From Bacteroidales bacterium (GTDB lineage Bacteria; Bacteroidota; Bacteroidia; Bacteroidales; GCA-2748055): DNA of 64,000 nucleotides. Position numbers and translations under genes: made by a program. The notes under the pieces were generated by a model. That model was given only the letters and a program-made list of their open reading frames with translations, was not told where the DNA came from and made no database searches. Numbering within the stretch: position 1 is the stretch's first letter; each line of letters opens with the position of its first letter. The stretch is from positions 61,482-125,481 of the forward strand of contig JAIPBT010000004.1 in the NCBI GenBank assembly GCA_021738565.1. The letters run 5' to 3'. Of this stretch, positions 10,205 through 20,194 are shown one piece after another.

Positions 10205-10681
10205 TTAATTTTTCATGCGCTCATTAAACCCGGATATTCTGTTCTTCAAAAGGTTCAGAATATCCTTTTTTGCAACTCCATCCCTGGGAATGACCAGAAC
10301 CGTATCATCACCGGCAACAGTACCTGCTACCTCATAGGAATTCATGTTGTCTATTGCATATGCTATACTGCTCGCATGTCCCGGAAGCGTTTTCATTATA
10401 GCCATATCCCTCGCAAAATCAATCGATACAAATCCTGATATTGAGATGTCATCATTTCCCGATGGTTTGTTCAGATTCCTTTCGGCAAGCATATAAATAT
10501 ATCCCCGATCACTGTCAGGCATTTTTGCAACTTTCAGGTATTTCAGATCCCTTGACAGTGTTGCCTGGGTCATATTGAATCCTTGTTTCCTAAGCATATC
10601 CAGTAACTCTTCCTGGGAAGAAATATTCCTACTGTTGATCATTCTGCGAATGGTCATCAACCTGTTGTTCCTGTCTTTCAT
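10205..10681 (-). CDS. argR: arginine repressor ArgR
   Basis: N-terminal winged helix (SQEELLDMLRKQGFNMTQATLSRDLKYLKVAKMP) and C-terminal oligomerisation domain (AGTVAGDDTVLVIPRD). Confidence 0.95.
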   Translation of the reverse strand: MKDRNNRLMTIRRMINSRNISSQEELLDMLRKQGFNMTQATLSRDLKYLKVAKMPDSDRGYIYMLAERNLNKPSGNDDISISGFVSIDFARDMAIMKTLPGHASSIAYAIDNMNSYEVAGTVAGDDTVLVIPRDGVAKKDILNLLKNRISGFNERMKN

Positions 10682-10683
10682 AT

Positions 10684-10736
10684 TGTATATTTATACATTT
10701 GAATTGCAAATTTATACATTTTTTTAATAATTGCAA
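10684..10736 (-). promoter_or_regulatory. argR promoter with two ARG-box-like palindromes
   Basis: Box 1 TGTATATTTATACA (10684-10697, perfect 6-2-6); box 2 TGCAAATTTATACA (10705-10718); centres 21 bp apart. Minus strand carries TTG-N19-TAAATTTG (-33 at 10734-10736, -7 at 10707-10714), matching the Bacteroidetes TTTG/TAnnTTTG promoter. Confidence 0.75.
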
Positions 10737-10756
10737 GAAACTGTATAATTTTTTTC

Positions 10757-10764
10757 TATTTTTG
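10757..10764 (+). promoter_or_regulatory. candidate carB -7 element TATTTTTG
   Basis: TAnnTTTG match upstream of carB; nearest TTG (10731-10733) is 23 bp away, slightly long. Confidence 0.35.
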
Positions 10765-10834
10765 ACTCCCGGATCAATAAAGCCGGACCTCCTTGATAGC
10801 GGTCTGATATATCCACCTAAAACCGAGCAATGAA

Positions 10835-13800
10835 ATGACCGAAAAATTCAATAAAATCCTCATTCTGGGATCCGGAGCGCTTAAGATCGGGGAAGCCGGA
10901 GAATTTGATTATTCAGGCTCGCAGGCATTGAAAGCATTGCGCGAAGAGGGAGTAAAAACAGTATTGATCAATCCCAATATTGCAACTGTTCAAACTTCTG
11001 AAGAGGTGGCGGACCAGATTTATTTCCTTCCTGTGACCCCTTATTTTGTTGAAAAAGTAATACTGAAGGAAAAGCCCGAAGGCATTTTACTTTCCTTCGG
11101 GGGGCAAACTGCATTGAATTGCGGTGTCGCTCTTCATAACGAAGGGATTCTTCAAAAACATGGTGTAAAGGTACTGGGAACACCGGTACAGGCCATAATG
11201 GACACTGAAGACCGGGAGTTATTTGCGGGAAAATTAAAAGAGATCAATGTAAAGACTCCCCGCAGCATTGCCTGCAGCTCAATAGAAAAGGCCCACAGCG
11301 CTTCAGAGAAACTGGGATTCCCAATCATAATAAGAGCTGCATATACACTGGGAGGGCAGGGCAGTGGTTTTTGCTACAATGCAGGGGAATTACAGGTTCT
11401 TGCTTCCAATGCTTTCTCCTACTCCAATCAGATTCTGGTGGAAGAATCCCTGAAAGGGTGGAAAGAAGTTGAATATGAAGTTGTAAGGGACAGGTACGAC
11501 AATTGTATCACTGTGTGTAACATGGAAAATTTTGATCCATTGGGCATCCATACAGGAGAAAGTATTGTTGTTGCACCTTCTCAAACATTGACCAACAGCG
11601 AATACCACAAATTAAGGAAGCTTTCAATTGATATTATCAGGCATATCGGGATCATTGGTGAATGTAACGTACAATATGCATTGGATCCTGAATCCGAGGA
11701 TTACAGGGTAATTGAAGTAAATGCAAGGTTGTCAAGATCATCAGCACTTGCTTCCAAGGCAACGGGGTATCCCCTGGCCTTTGTGGCCGCAAAACTGGGG
11801 CTCGGGTACGGGTTGCATGAACTTAAGAATTCGATTACAAAGACCACCCCTGCATTTTTTGAACCGGCACTGGATTATATAGTCTGCAAAATCCCGCGCT
11901 GGGACCTCAATAAATTCACAGGTGTATCCAAATTGATAGATTCCAGCATGAAATCTGTCGGTGAAGTTATGGCCATTGGAAGAAGCTTTGAAGAAGCAAT
12001 ACAAAAAGGGATCCGTATGATCGGACAGGGTATGCACGGATTTGTCGGTAATGAAAACATTACCATTGAGGATTTAGAAAAAGAATTAAAGGAGCCTACT
12101 GATATGCGCATCCTGGTAATTGAAAAAGCCCTTGATGCAGGTTTCTCAGTTGATAATATTCATCAATTGACCAGAATTGATAAATGGTTTCTTGTCAAGC
12201 TAAAAAACATATTCGATCTGAAAAATGAACTGATCGCTGTTACCTCCCTCGGTCAGCTAAATGATGAGCTCTTATTATCTGCGAAAAAATCAGGTTTCAG
12301 TGATTTCCAAATCGCCAGACTTGTAATGGAAGGAGACGTAAGCAGCAACATGCATACTGTCAGAGTACACAGAAAAAGCAGGAACATTTTGCCCTGTGTT
12401 AAACAGATTGATACTCTTGCGGCTGAATATCCGGCACAAACCAATTACCTTTACCTCACCTACCACGGAGGAGAACATGACATTGATTTTTTTGATGATC
12501 AACTTTCTGTTATTGTACTTGGATCAGGCGCTTACCGGATCGGAAGCAGTGTAGAATTTGACTGGTGCAGTGTAAATGCCCTGAAGACCTTAAATGAGCA
12601 GGGTTACAGGTCAATAATGATCAATTACAATCCGGAGACCGTTTCCACCGACTATGATGTTTGCGACCGGCTTTACTTTGATGAACTTACATTTGAACGG
12701 GTAATGGATATCCACGATCTTGAGAATCCGAAAGGTGTAATAGTTTCAGTGGGTGGTCAAATTCCCAATAATCTGGCCATGCGCCTGCATTCTTCAAATG
12801 TTAAAGTACTCGGAACATCGCCTGATTCCATTGATAATGCTGAAAATCGACACAAGTTTTCCATGCTACTGGACAAATTGGGGATCGATCAGCCCCGATG
12901 GAAGGAATTGTCAAGTCTTGGTGAAATCAAGGAATTTGTCAAAGAAGTTGGATTCCCCCTGCTTGTCAGGCCATCCTATGTATTGTCAGGAGCAGCAATG
13001 AATGTTGTATCAAACAGTGAAGAATTGGAACATTTCCTAACGCTGGCAACAAGGGTTTCAAAGCAATACCCCGTTGTAGTTTCCGAATTTATTGAACAGG
13101 CAAAGGAAATTGAAATTGATGCGGTAGCGAAGCAGGGAGAGCTATTTTCCTATGCCATATCAGAGCATGTTGAATTCGCAGGGGTCCACTCGGGAGATGC
13201 CACCATGGTATTTCCCCCACAGAAGATATACTTTGAAACGGTCAGAAGGATAAAAAAAATTGCTAAGCAACTGGCTGAAGCCCTTGAAATATCAGGTCCA
13301 TTCAATATGCAATTCCTTGCCAAAGACAACGACATCAAAGTTATCGAGTGTAACCTCAGGGCCTCCCGAAGTATGCCGTTCGTTTCTAAGGTACTTAAAT
13401 CCAATTTGATTGACCAGGCCACCAGAATAATGCTTGACTTACCTGTGGATAAACCTCATAAGTCAATTTTTGATCTTGATTACATAGGCTGTAAAGCTCC
13501 TCAATTTTCTTTCTCAAGACTAAAAAAGGCAGATCCCATCCTTGGCGTTGACATGTCTTCCACAGGTGAAGTTGGCTGCATCGGCGACAATTATTATGAA
13601 GCTGTGTTAAAAGCGATGCTGTCTGTGGGATATAATTTTCCCAAAAAAAACATATTGCTTTCAACGGGGCCCATGAGATCCAAGGTAGAATTGGTAAATT
13701 CCTGCAGGATGCTGGTTGAAAAAGGATACAATCTTTTTGCCACCCACGGAACCCATGAGTTTCTGAAGCTTAACGGACTGGAATCCATCGACCTGGCATG

Positions 13801-14047
13801 GCCTGATGAAGACAAAAAACCCAATGTACTGGATCATCTGGCCAACGGTCAGATAGACCTTGTTATCAACATACCCAAGAATCTATCCTCCCATGAGCTA
13901 TCCAACGACTATACCATACGGCGATCGGCTGTAGATTATAACATTCCGTTAATAACGAATGCCCGTCTGGCTAGTGCTTTTATCATAGCATTCTGCAAGA
14001 TAGACATGAACGATATTTCAATAAAAAGTTGGGGAGAATACAATTGA
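10835..14047 (+). CDS. carB: carbamoyl-phosphate synthase large subunit
   Basis: 1070 aa with duplicated ATP-grasp halves (KILILGSGALKIGEAGEFDYSG / VIVLGSGAYRIGSSVEFDWCSV) and C-terminal MGS domain. Confidence 0.97.
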   Translation: MTEKFNKILILGSGALKIGEAGEFDYSGSQALKALREEGVKTVLINPNIATVQTSEEVADQIYFLPVTPYFVEKVILKEKPEGILLSFGGQTALNCGVALHNEGILQKHGVKVLGTPVQAIMDTEDRELFAGKLKEINVKTPRSIACSSIEKAHSASEKLGFPIIIRAAYTLGGQGSGFCYNAGELQVLASNAFSYSNQILVEESLKGWKEVEYEVVRDRYDNCITVCNMENFDPLGIHTGESIVVAPSQTLTNSEYHKLRKLSIDIIRHIGIIGECNVQYALDPESEDYRVIEVNARLSRSSALASKATGYPLAFVAAKLGLGYGLHELKNSITKTTPAFFEPALDYIVCKIPRWDLNKFTGVSKLIDSSMKSVGEVMAIGRSFEEAIQKGIRMIGQGMHGFVGNENITIEDLEKELKEPTDMRILVIEKALDAGFSVDNIHQLTRIDKWFLVKLKNIFDLKNELIAVTSLGQLNDELLLSAKKSGFSDFQIARLVMEGDVSSNMHTVRVHRKSRNILPCVKQIDTLAAEYPAQTNYLYLTYHGGEHDIDFFDDQLSVIVLGSGAYRIGSSVEFDWCSVNALKTLNEQGYRSIMINYNPETVSTDYDVCDRLYFDELTFERVMDIHDLENPKGVIVSVGGQIPNNLAMRLHSSNVKVLGTSPDSIDNAENRHKFSMLLDKLGIDQPRWKELSSLGEIKEFVKEVGFPLLVRPSYVLSGAAMNVVSNSEELEHFLTLATRVSKQYPVVVSEFIEQAKEIEIDAVAKQGELFSYAISEHVEFAGVHSGDATMVFPPQKIYFETVRRIKKIAKQLAEALEISGPFNMQFLAKDNDIKVIECNLRASRSMPFVSKVLKSNLIDQATRIMLDLPVDKPHKSIFDLDYIGCKAPQFSFSRLKKADPILGVDMSSTGEVGCIGDNYYEAVLKAMLSVGYNFPKKNILLSTGPMRSKVELVNSCRMLVEKGYNLFATHGTHEFLKLNGLESIDLAWPDEDKKPNVLDHLANGQIDLVINIPKNLSSHELSNDYTIRRSAVDYNIPLITNARLASAFIIAFCKIDMNDISIKSWGEYN

Positions 14048-14075
14048 TAACCAGTCCCCTGCTGCATTAAATCAG

Positions 14076-14963
14076 CTAGCTTCTCAATGCCTCTGCTCCG
14101 CTAACTATTTCAATGATCTCGTTGGTAATGGCAGCCTGCCTTGCCTTGTTGTATTCCAGGGCAAGATCCTTCAGTATTTCCGTAGCATTGTCCGTAGCCT
14201 TATGCATAGCTGTCATTCTCGCCCCATGTTCTGATGCGCAGGAATCCAGAATTGACTTGTAGAATTGCAGTTTAAGCGACCTTGGGATCATTTCCTTTAA
14301 GATATATTCCTTTGTGGGCTCGAAAATATAATAGGGATTAACCTGGCTTGTACTTTCTTCACCCAGCTCTTCCATCTTAATCGGTAAAAACTGTTCTGTT
14401 ATGAGCACCTGGGTACCAGCATTTTTGAACTGGTTGTAAACGATATCCACATGATCGTATTCTGCCTCAACATACAACTTCATGATCATCTCTGATAATT
14501 TCATAGAGCGCTCAAAAGTCAGATCATCCAGCAGTTCACTTCCGTTGAATAGCACATTGTAACCATGTCTTTTGAGGAAATCGAATCCTTTTTTCCCTAT
14601 GGCCATAAAATGTACCTGTCCTGCCATCATTTGCTCTGAATATGTTTCCAATGCTGCATGAATTGCTGCTTTTATGGCATTGCTGTTAAATGCACCACAA
14701 AGTCCCCTGTTTGAAGTGATCAGCACGAGCAGCACAGATTCTTCATCCCTGTTCTGTGCATATAGATTTTCCTCATCGTCTTTCAGACTGCCACTGATAT
14801 TTCCCAGGATCTGCTGGAGTTTTTCAGCATATGGCCTCAACTGCAAAATTGCATTCTGTGCTTTTTTCAATTTTGCAGCTGCAACCATTTTCATTGCACT
14901 TGTAATTTGCCTGGTTGATGCAATGGATTCCCGCCTGTCTCGTATTTCCTTAAGGTTTGCCAT
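14076..14963 (-). CDS. atpG: F1Fo ATP synthase gamma subunit
   Basis: N-term LKEIRDRRESIASTRQITSAMKMVAAAKLKKAQ, C-term ARQAAITNEIIEIVSGAEAL. Confidence 0.97.
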   Translation of the reverse strand: MANLKEIRDRRESIASTRQITSAMKMVAAAKLKKAQNAILQLRPYAEKLQQILGNISGSLKDDEENLYAQNRDEESVLLVLITSNRGLCGAFNSNAIKAAIHAALETYSEQMMAGQVHFMAIGKKGFDFLKRHGYNVLFNGSELLDDLTFERSMKLSEMIMKLYVEAEYDHVDIVYNQFKNAGTQVLITEQFLPIKMEELGEESTSQVNPYYIFEPTKEYILKEMIPRSLKLQFYKSILDSCASEHGARMTAMHKATDNATEILKDLALEYNKARQAAITNEIIEIVSGAEALRS

Positions 14964-14995
14964 TTAAGCTTTACAGATTGCTGGTTTCCTGGTTA

Positions 14996-16573
14996 CTATT
15001 TTATCTTTTCTACAATATCTTTTGCAACAGATTCAAGTGTTGATGTTATTTTATCATCAATTTTCCCTTCAGAAAGCTTTTTTAATACATCCTTGTGCTT
15101 CAAATCCAGTAATTCAAGAAATTCATTCTGGAACTGTGCTATCTGGTTGATTTCTATTTCAGTAAGAAGACCTTTTGTGCCGCAGTAAATTATTGCAATT
15201 TGTTTTTCTACCGCAAATGGCGAATATTGTGCCTGTTTCAGGATCTCAACGTTTTTTCTTCCTTTATCCAAAACAGCCTTTGTCGCAGCATCAAGGTCGG
15301 ATCCGAATTTTGCAAAAGCCTCCAGTTCACGGAACTGTGCCTGGTCAAGTTTCAGGGTACCGGCAATTTTTTTCATGGCCTTTATCTGTGCATTTCCTCC
15401 AACCCTCGATACTGAAATACCAACATTAATTGCCGGTCGGATCCCGGCATTGAAAAGGTTTGATTCGAGGAATATCTGGCCATCGGTAATTGAGATCACA
15501 TTTGTTGGGATATATGCGGAAACATCACCAGCCTGTGTTTCAATAATAGGCAAAGCAGTAAGTGATCCTCCTCCCTTTACCATGGGCCTGATCGTATCTG
15601 GCAGATCATTCATATTGGCAGCGATCTCATCCGATTCTATGATCTTTGAAGCACGTTCCAGCAATCTTGAATGCAAATAAAATACATCACCGGGATATGC
15701 TTCCCTTCCAGGGGGACGCCTCAACAGCAGGGATACTTCCCTGTATGAAACGGCCTGTTTGGAAAGATCATCATATATGATTAGGGCAGGCCGGCCTGTG
15801 TCCCTGAAGTATTCACCAATTGTACAACCTGCAAACGGAGCATAAAACTGAAGTGCAGCAGGATCTGAAGCTGTTGCACAAACAACAACGGTGTAATCCA
15901 TTGCCCCACGCTCTTCAAATGTCTTAACAACGTTTGCTACAGTACTGCCCTTTTGTCCGATGGCAACATAAATACAATATACGGGTTCTCCGCGGTCATG
16001 GAATTCCTTTTGATTTAAGATGGTATCAATTGCTATTGCAGTCTTTCCAGTCTGACGGTCTCCGATAATTAATTCCCGCTGTCCCCTTCCGATCGGGATC
16101 ATTGCATCTATCGCCTTTAAACCTGTTTGTAACGGTTCATTTACAGGTTGTCTGAAAATGACCCCCGGCGCCTTTCGTTCAATAGGTAGTTCATAAAGAT
16201 CACCGGTGATGGGGCCCTTGCCATCAAGTGGTTCACCAAGTGTATTGATAACCCTGCCCAACAGTTTTTCTCCAACCCTGATGGATGCAATCCGTTTTGT
16301 ACGTTTTACGGTATCGCCTTCTTTAATCAACTCCGAAGGACCCAGCAATACAGCCCCAACATTGTCTTCTTCCAAATTCAGCACAATGCCCATCACACCA
16401 CTGTCAAATTCTATCAATTCGTTGGCTTGTACACTATTAAGTCCATATATACGGGCAATGCCATCCCCCACCTGAAGCACGGTACCTACCTCTTCAAGCT
16501 CTGCGCTGCTCTTAAATCCTTCTAATTGTTTCTTTAGTATCTCTGATACTTCCGAAGGTTTGATCTGGGACAT
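14996..16573 (-). CDS. atpA: F1Fo ATP synthase alpha subunit
   Basis: [31 protein letters not shown]. Confidence 0.98.
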   Translation of the reverse strand: MSQIKPSEVSEILKKQLEGFKSSAELEEVGTVLQVGDGIARIYGLNSVQANELIEFDSGVMGIVLNLEEDNVGAVLLGPSELIKEGDTVKRTKRIASIRVGEKLLGRVINTLGEPLDGKGPITGDLYELPIERKAPGVIFRQPVNEPLQTGLKAIDAMIPIGRGQRELIIGDRQTGKTAIAIDTILNQKEFHDRGEPVYCIYVAIGQKGSTVANVVKTFEERGAMDYTVVVCATASDPAALQFYAPFAGCTIGEYFRDTGRPALIIYDDLSKQAVSYREVSLLLRRPPGREAYPGDVFYLHSRLLERASKIIESDEIAANMNDLPDTIRPMVKGGGSLTALPIIETQAGDVSAYIPTNVISITDGQIFLESNLFNAGIRPAINVGISVSRVGGNAQIKAMKKIAGTLKLDQAQFRELEAFAKFGSDLDAATKAVLDKGRKNVEILKQAQYSPFAVEKQIAIIYCGTKGLLTEIEINQIAQFQNEFLELLDLKHKDVLKKLSEGKIDDKITSTLESVAKDIVEKIK

Positions 16574-16589
16574 ACTGTAGATTTTTGTA

Positions 16590-17123
16590 TTATTTCAATA
16601 GTTGTTTTTCAACTTCTCTAAGGCTGTTGGAAATGCTGGCATCATACTGCAGCTGATCGATGCGAATTACAAACCCGCCAATAAGTGTGTCATTGGTTGA
16701 GATTTCTAATTCCACAGGAGATTTAAAAGCTTTCTCGATGTTCCTCTTAACTTTCTTACTGATAGCATCCGGTAAAGGAGTTGCACTAACAAATGTTGCG
16801 GATTTTATGCCTTTGTGTTTCTTATATAGATCAATAAAATACCTTGCAATTGAAGGTATGTATTCCTCCCTGCCGTTTTTAACAGTAAGGTTCAAAAGAG
16901 AAAGAGAAAGGGAATGTATGTCTTTTTTGAACATTTTTTCCAATACAGTACATTTCCCGGATTCCTTGATTACAGGATTAACAAGCAGGTACCTGAATTC
17001 GGGAATTTGGCAAACCTTGTAAACATCCTCCATGTTCTCCCTTATTTCATCCAGTACACCTTCTTCCTTTGCGCTTTCAAACAGGGCCCTGGCATATCTT
17101 ACTGATATCTGACTTTCGTTCAT
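16590..17123 (-). CDS. atpH: F1Fo ATP synthase delta subunit
   Basis: OSCP/delta features ([43 protein letters not shown]) and operon position. Confidence 0.93.
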   Translation of the reverse strand: MNESQISVRYARALFESAKEEGVLDEIRENMEDVYKVCQIPEFRYLLVNPVIKESGKCTVLEKMFKKDIHSLSLSLLNLTVKNGREEYIPSIARYFIDLYKKHKGIKSATFVSATPLPDAISKKVKRNIEKAFKSPVELEISTNDTLIGGFVIRIDQLQYDASISNSLREVEKQLLK

Positions 17124-17133
17124 GCTCTTTTTA

Positions 17134-17628
17134 TCAATTCAATTTAATATCGTCAATCAGTTTTTTGGCAAGTTTTTCCTGCTCCTTATCACTGCTGAGT
17201 TTTGATTTGAGTATCTTTTCGGCTATCTGAACAGATAAAATGGCCATCTGTTCTTTCATCTCTGTTATGGCCGACAACTTTTCATTCTGTATCGCATTCC
17301 TGGCGTTTTTAACCAGTTTTGCTGCTTCAGCATTTGCTTTTTCCCTGGCTTCACTTATAATCTTGTCCTTTACATCACGTGCCTCTTTCATCATAGCATC
17401 GCGTTCAGTTTTTGCCTCAGCAAGTACTTTTTCGTTGTCTGCATGCAACTGTTCCATTTCTTTCCTTGCCTTTTCAGCCGATTCCAGGGCTTTTCGTATG
17501 CTTTCATTTCTTGCTCTTACAGCAGCAAGTATAGCTGGCCATGCAAACTTTCCAAGGATAAATAGAAGAATCAGGAAGAATAAAGTTGACCAGAAGATCA
17601 TTCCAATTCCGGGCGTTACAAGATCCAT
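17134..17628 (-). CDS. atpF: F1Fo ATP synthase subunit b
   Basis: Single N-terminal TM helix followed by long charged coiled coil; operon position. Confidence 0.93.
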   Translation of the reverse strand: MDLVTPGIGMIFWSTLFFLILLFILGKFAWPAILAAVRARNESIRKALESAEKARKEMEQLHADNEKVLAEAKTERDAMMKEARDVKDKIISEAREKANAEAAKLVKNARNAIQNEKLSAITEMKEQMAILSVQIAEKILKSKLSSDKEQEKLAKKLIDDIKLN

Positions 17629-17660
17629 ATTGTCGAATTTTAATTTTTACATAGAAAAAT

Positions 17661-17685
17661 GGCCTGCAACCAACCGTTGCAGGCC
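17661..17685 (-). terminator. Stem-loop in the atpE-atpF intergenic region
   Basis: Perfect 10-bp stem GGCCTGCAAC / GTTGCAGGCC with 5-nt loop, followed on the minus strand by ATTTTTC. Confidence 0.75.
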
Positions 17686-17693
17686 GATTTTAT

Positions 17694-17918
<225 letters not shown>

Positions 17919-17932
17919 TTAATTAAAAAATA

Positions 17933-19114
17933 TTAACTATGGTGATGCTCGGGCATCGCCAATCCAATAAACAAAGCCGATAAGAGTGTAAAAATATATG
18001 CCTGGAGGAAAGCAACAAGCAGCTCAATCATATCCATAAATATGACCATTACCAAAGAGGGAACCGCCATAAATACGCTCTTAAAAATAAATATCAATGA
18101 AACCAGGCTCAATAAAACTATATGCCCTGCTGTAATATTGGCGAATAACCGGACCATCAGGGCAAAGGGCTTGGTTATTATACCCAGTAATTCTACCGGA
18201 ATCATAATAGGCAGCAGCCAAAGAGGTACTCCCGGAGGAAAAAATATGTGCTGCCAGTATGCCTTGTTGCCATTGAAATTTGTAATAACCATTGTAAATA
18301 TCGCCAGCACCATTGTAACGGCAATATTTCCTGTTACGTTGGCACCAAATGGAAAGAACGGGACCATGCCCAACAGGTTATGAATCAAAATAAAAAAGAA
18401 AACGGTAAGCAAATAAGGCATAAACCGCGCATACCTGTCTTTCCCGATATTTGGAATGGCAATATCTTCCTCAACAAACACGATCAACGGTTCAAGAAAA
18501 CCCTGAATGCCCTTTGGGGCACGCACTCCGTATTTCTTATAGGATTTTGCCAGGGACAGGAAAACCACCAGTAGAATAACCACTGCAAGAAACATCATGC
18601 ACACATTCTTTGTAATGGAAAAATCCAGCGGTAAGCCTTCATTTACAATAACTCCATTTTCATCCAACTCCACAATCTTACCCCCAACATTCTTCTCTGT
18701 CAAATTTCCTTCTTTGTCAGGAACCATCATTGACCCATGGCCCAATTCAAATCCCCTGTAATTTTGTCCGTGGGCAATTTTAGATGACATAAAAAAGTGA
18801 AAGCCGGAGTGTTTGCTGAAAAGAATGACAGGCAGGGGAATGCTGACATTATGACCGTGCTTATCTGTAAAGATATTCCATTCATGTGCATCTTTTACAT
18901 GGTGCATGATCACTTCGGAAGCATTAAAAGTTCCTTCCTCTTCATGGATATCAGACTCATCAAGTTGCCCTTCGTCCTGCGCTTCATGATTATCGTGCTG
19001 TTGATCATTCAAATAATCCTTCCCGGCAGAATATACCATCGGTGGAGAACAGACAAGCAATACGAGGACCACCAAAGGAAAAATTCTATCAAATATGTCT
19101 TTTTCGATCCTCAC
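17933..19114 (-). CDS. atpB: F1Fo ATP synthase subunit a with extended acidic/His-rich N-terminal region
   Basis: C-terminal AtpB core (LALMVRLFANITAGHIVLLSLV-type segment) after a long N-terminal extension. Confidence 0.95.
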   Translation of the reverse strand: MRIEKDIFDRIFPLVVLVLLVCSPPMVYSAGKDYLNDQQHDNHEAQDEGQLDESDIHEEEGTFNASEVIMHHVKDAHEWNIFTDKHGHNVSIPLPVILFSKHSGFHFFMSSKIAHGQNYRGFELGHGSMMVPDKEGNLTEKNVGGKIVELDENGVIVNEGLPLDFSITKNVCMMFLAVVILLVVFLSLAKSYKKYGVRAPKGIQGFLEPLIVFVEEDIAIPNIGKDRYARFMPYLLTVFFFILIHNLLGMVPFFPFGANVTGNIAVTMVLAIFTMVITNFNGNKAYWQHIFFPPGVPLWLLPIMIPVELLGIITKPFALMVRLFANITAGHIVLLSLVSLIFIFKSVFMAVPSLVMVIFMDMIELLVAFLQAYIFTLLSALFIGLAMPEHHHS

Positions 19115-19126
19115 AATGTCCTATAA

Positions 19127-19507
19127 TCATTTTGTTTTCAGCATTTTAAGCAAAATACTGATTAAAAATAAAGTGAGCACTAAATATAATACAAAAAAAG
19201 CAATGATAAACTCCATCGCCAGATTTTTTACCACGGCCCAGAAGACAAGTATTATGATCAGATATGCGAGGAATTTTCCACCCAGTCCTGCGATCAAATA
19301 TACACCTCCTTGCTGACCACCTTTGCTTACTCCTTTCCTGACCAATAAATAGCTCCCTGCTGTAACAATTGTCATTGCACTCAGCAACGAAGCATAAACT
19401 TCCGGCACAAGGTAAAAACCCGTATGCTGGCAAATCAGTATCCCCAGAATCAGTGCAGTGATATAAATAAGCAGCAACTGCAGCAAATGGCGGTTTTCAT
19501 GAATCAT
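19127..19507 (-). CDS. Small multi-TM protein in the ATP synthase operon (AtpI-like position)
   Basis: 126 aa, four hydrophobic segments, between atpB and AtpZ-like gene. Confidence 0.6.
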   Translation of the reverse strand: MIHENRHLLQLLLIYITALILGILICQHTGFYLVPEVYASLLSAMTIVTAGSYLLVRKGVSKGGQQGGVYLIAGLGGKFLAYLIIILVFWAVVKNLAMEFIIAFFVLYLVLTLFLISILLKMLKTK

Positions 19508-19766
19508 CTTTTTTGTGAATAAACTCCCGGAGCGCCGTGTAGATCCCTATGATAACACCAAGAACTGAGAGAATTGCCGTATATATTGAATTTTCATTAC
19601 CTGATCTTTCATCAAGCTTCACCCCTGCCCATGTAAAAATGGCAATAATGGCAAGCATCTGAAAGCCCATTCCCGCATATTTCAGGTAATCATTTATCCC
19701 CGACCTGCTCTGTGAATTACCTTTCTTGTTTTTCGGTCTGTTCGGTGTTTGATCCTTTGCTGCCAC
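19497..19766 (-). CDS. AtpZ/AtpI family protein
   Basis: 89 aa, two TM helices, YLKYAGMGFQMLAIIAIFTWAGVKLDE. Confidence 0.8.
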   Translation of the reverse strand: MAAKDQTPNRPKNKKGNSQSRSGINDYLKYAGMGFQMLAIIAIFTWAGVKLDERSGNENSIYTAILSVLGVIIGIYTALREFIHKKDDS

Positions 19767-20103
19767 TCATATCACATTTACCGGTAAATATAGCCCCCGG
19801 TTCAATTGAAAGCTTGTTCGTAACAATTTCACCATGAAATTTAGACATGGAGCGCAAGGTAAGCAGTTCTTCCATGACCACCTTGCCATCAACGAAACCT
19901 TCTACTTCACAATTTTTGCACCTTACCTCTCCATTTACTTTTCCTGACTGGCCAATAAATACCTTTCCCTTTGTAGAAAGGTTGCCAATAAGATTTCCAT
20001 CGAAGCGCACATTTTCATTGGAACTTACATTTCCTTCAATTGTAGTTCCTACCCCGATCATATTGATCTTGTTTGTATTTTCTGATTCAGAAACTTTAGC
20101 CAT
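19717..20103 (-). CDS. Bactofilin (polymer-forming cytoskeletal protein)
   Basis: Repetitive beta-helix pattern (TTIEGNVSSNENVRFDGNLIGNLSTKGKVFIGQSGKVNGEVRCKNCEVEGFVDGKV). Confidence 0.92.
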   Translation of the reverse strand: MAKVSESENTNKINMIGVGTTIEGNVSSNENVRFDGNLIGNLSTKGKVFIGQSGKVNGEVRCKNCEVEGFVDGKVVMEELLTLRSMSKFHGEIVTNKLSIEPGAIFTGKCDMSGSKGSNTEQTEKQER

Positions 20104-20194
20104 AATTCCTGCCTGTTATTTAAGAATTTATTTGTGTAAAGATATACAAATTACCATCAATCAGTGAAGAAAAATGCCATTAACGGCACCAGCA

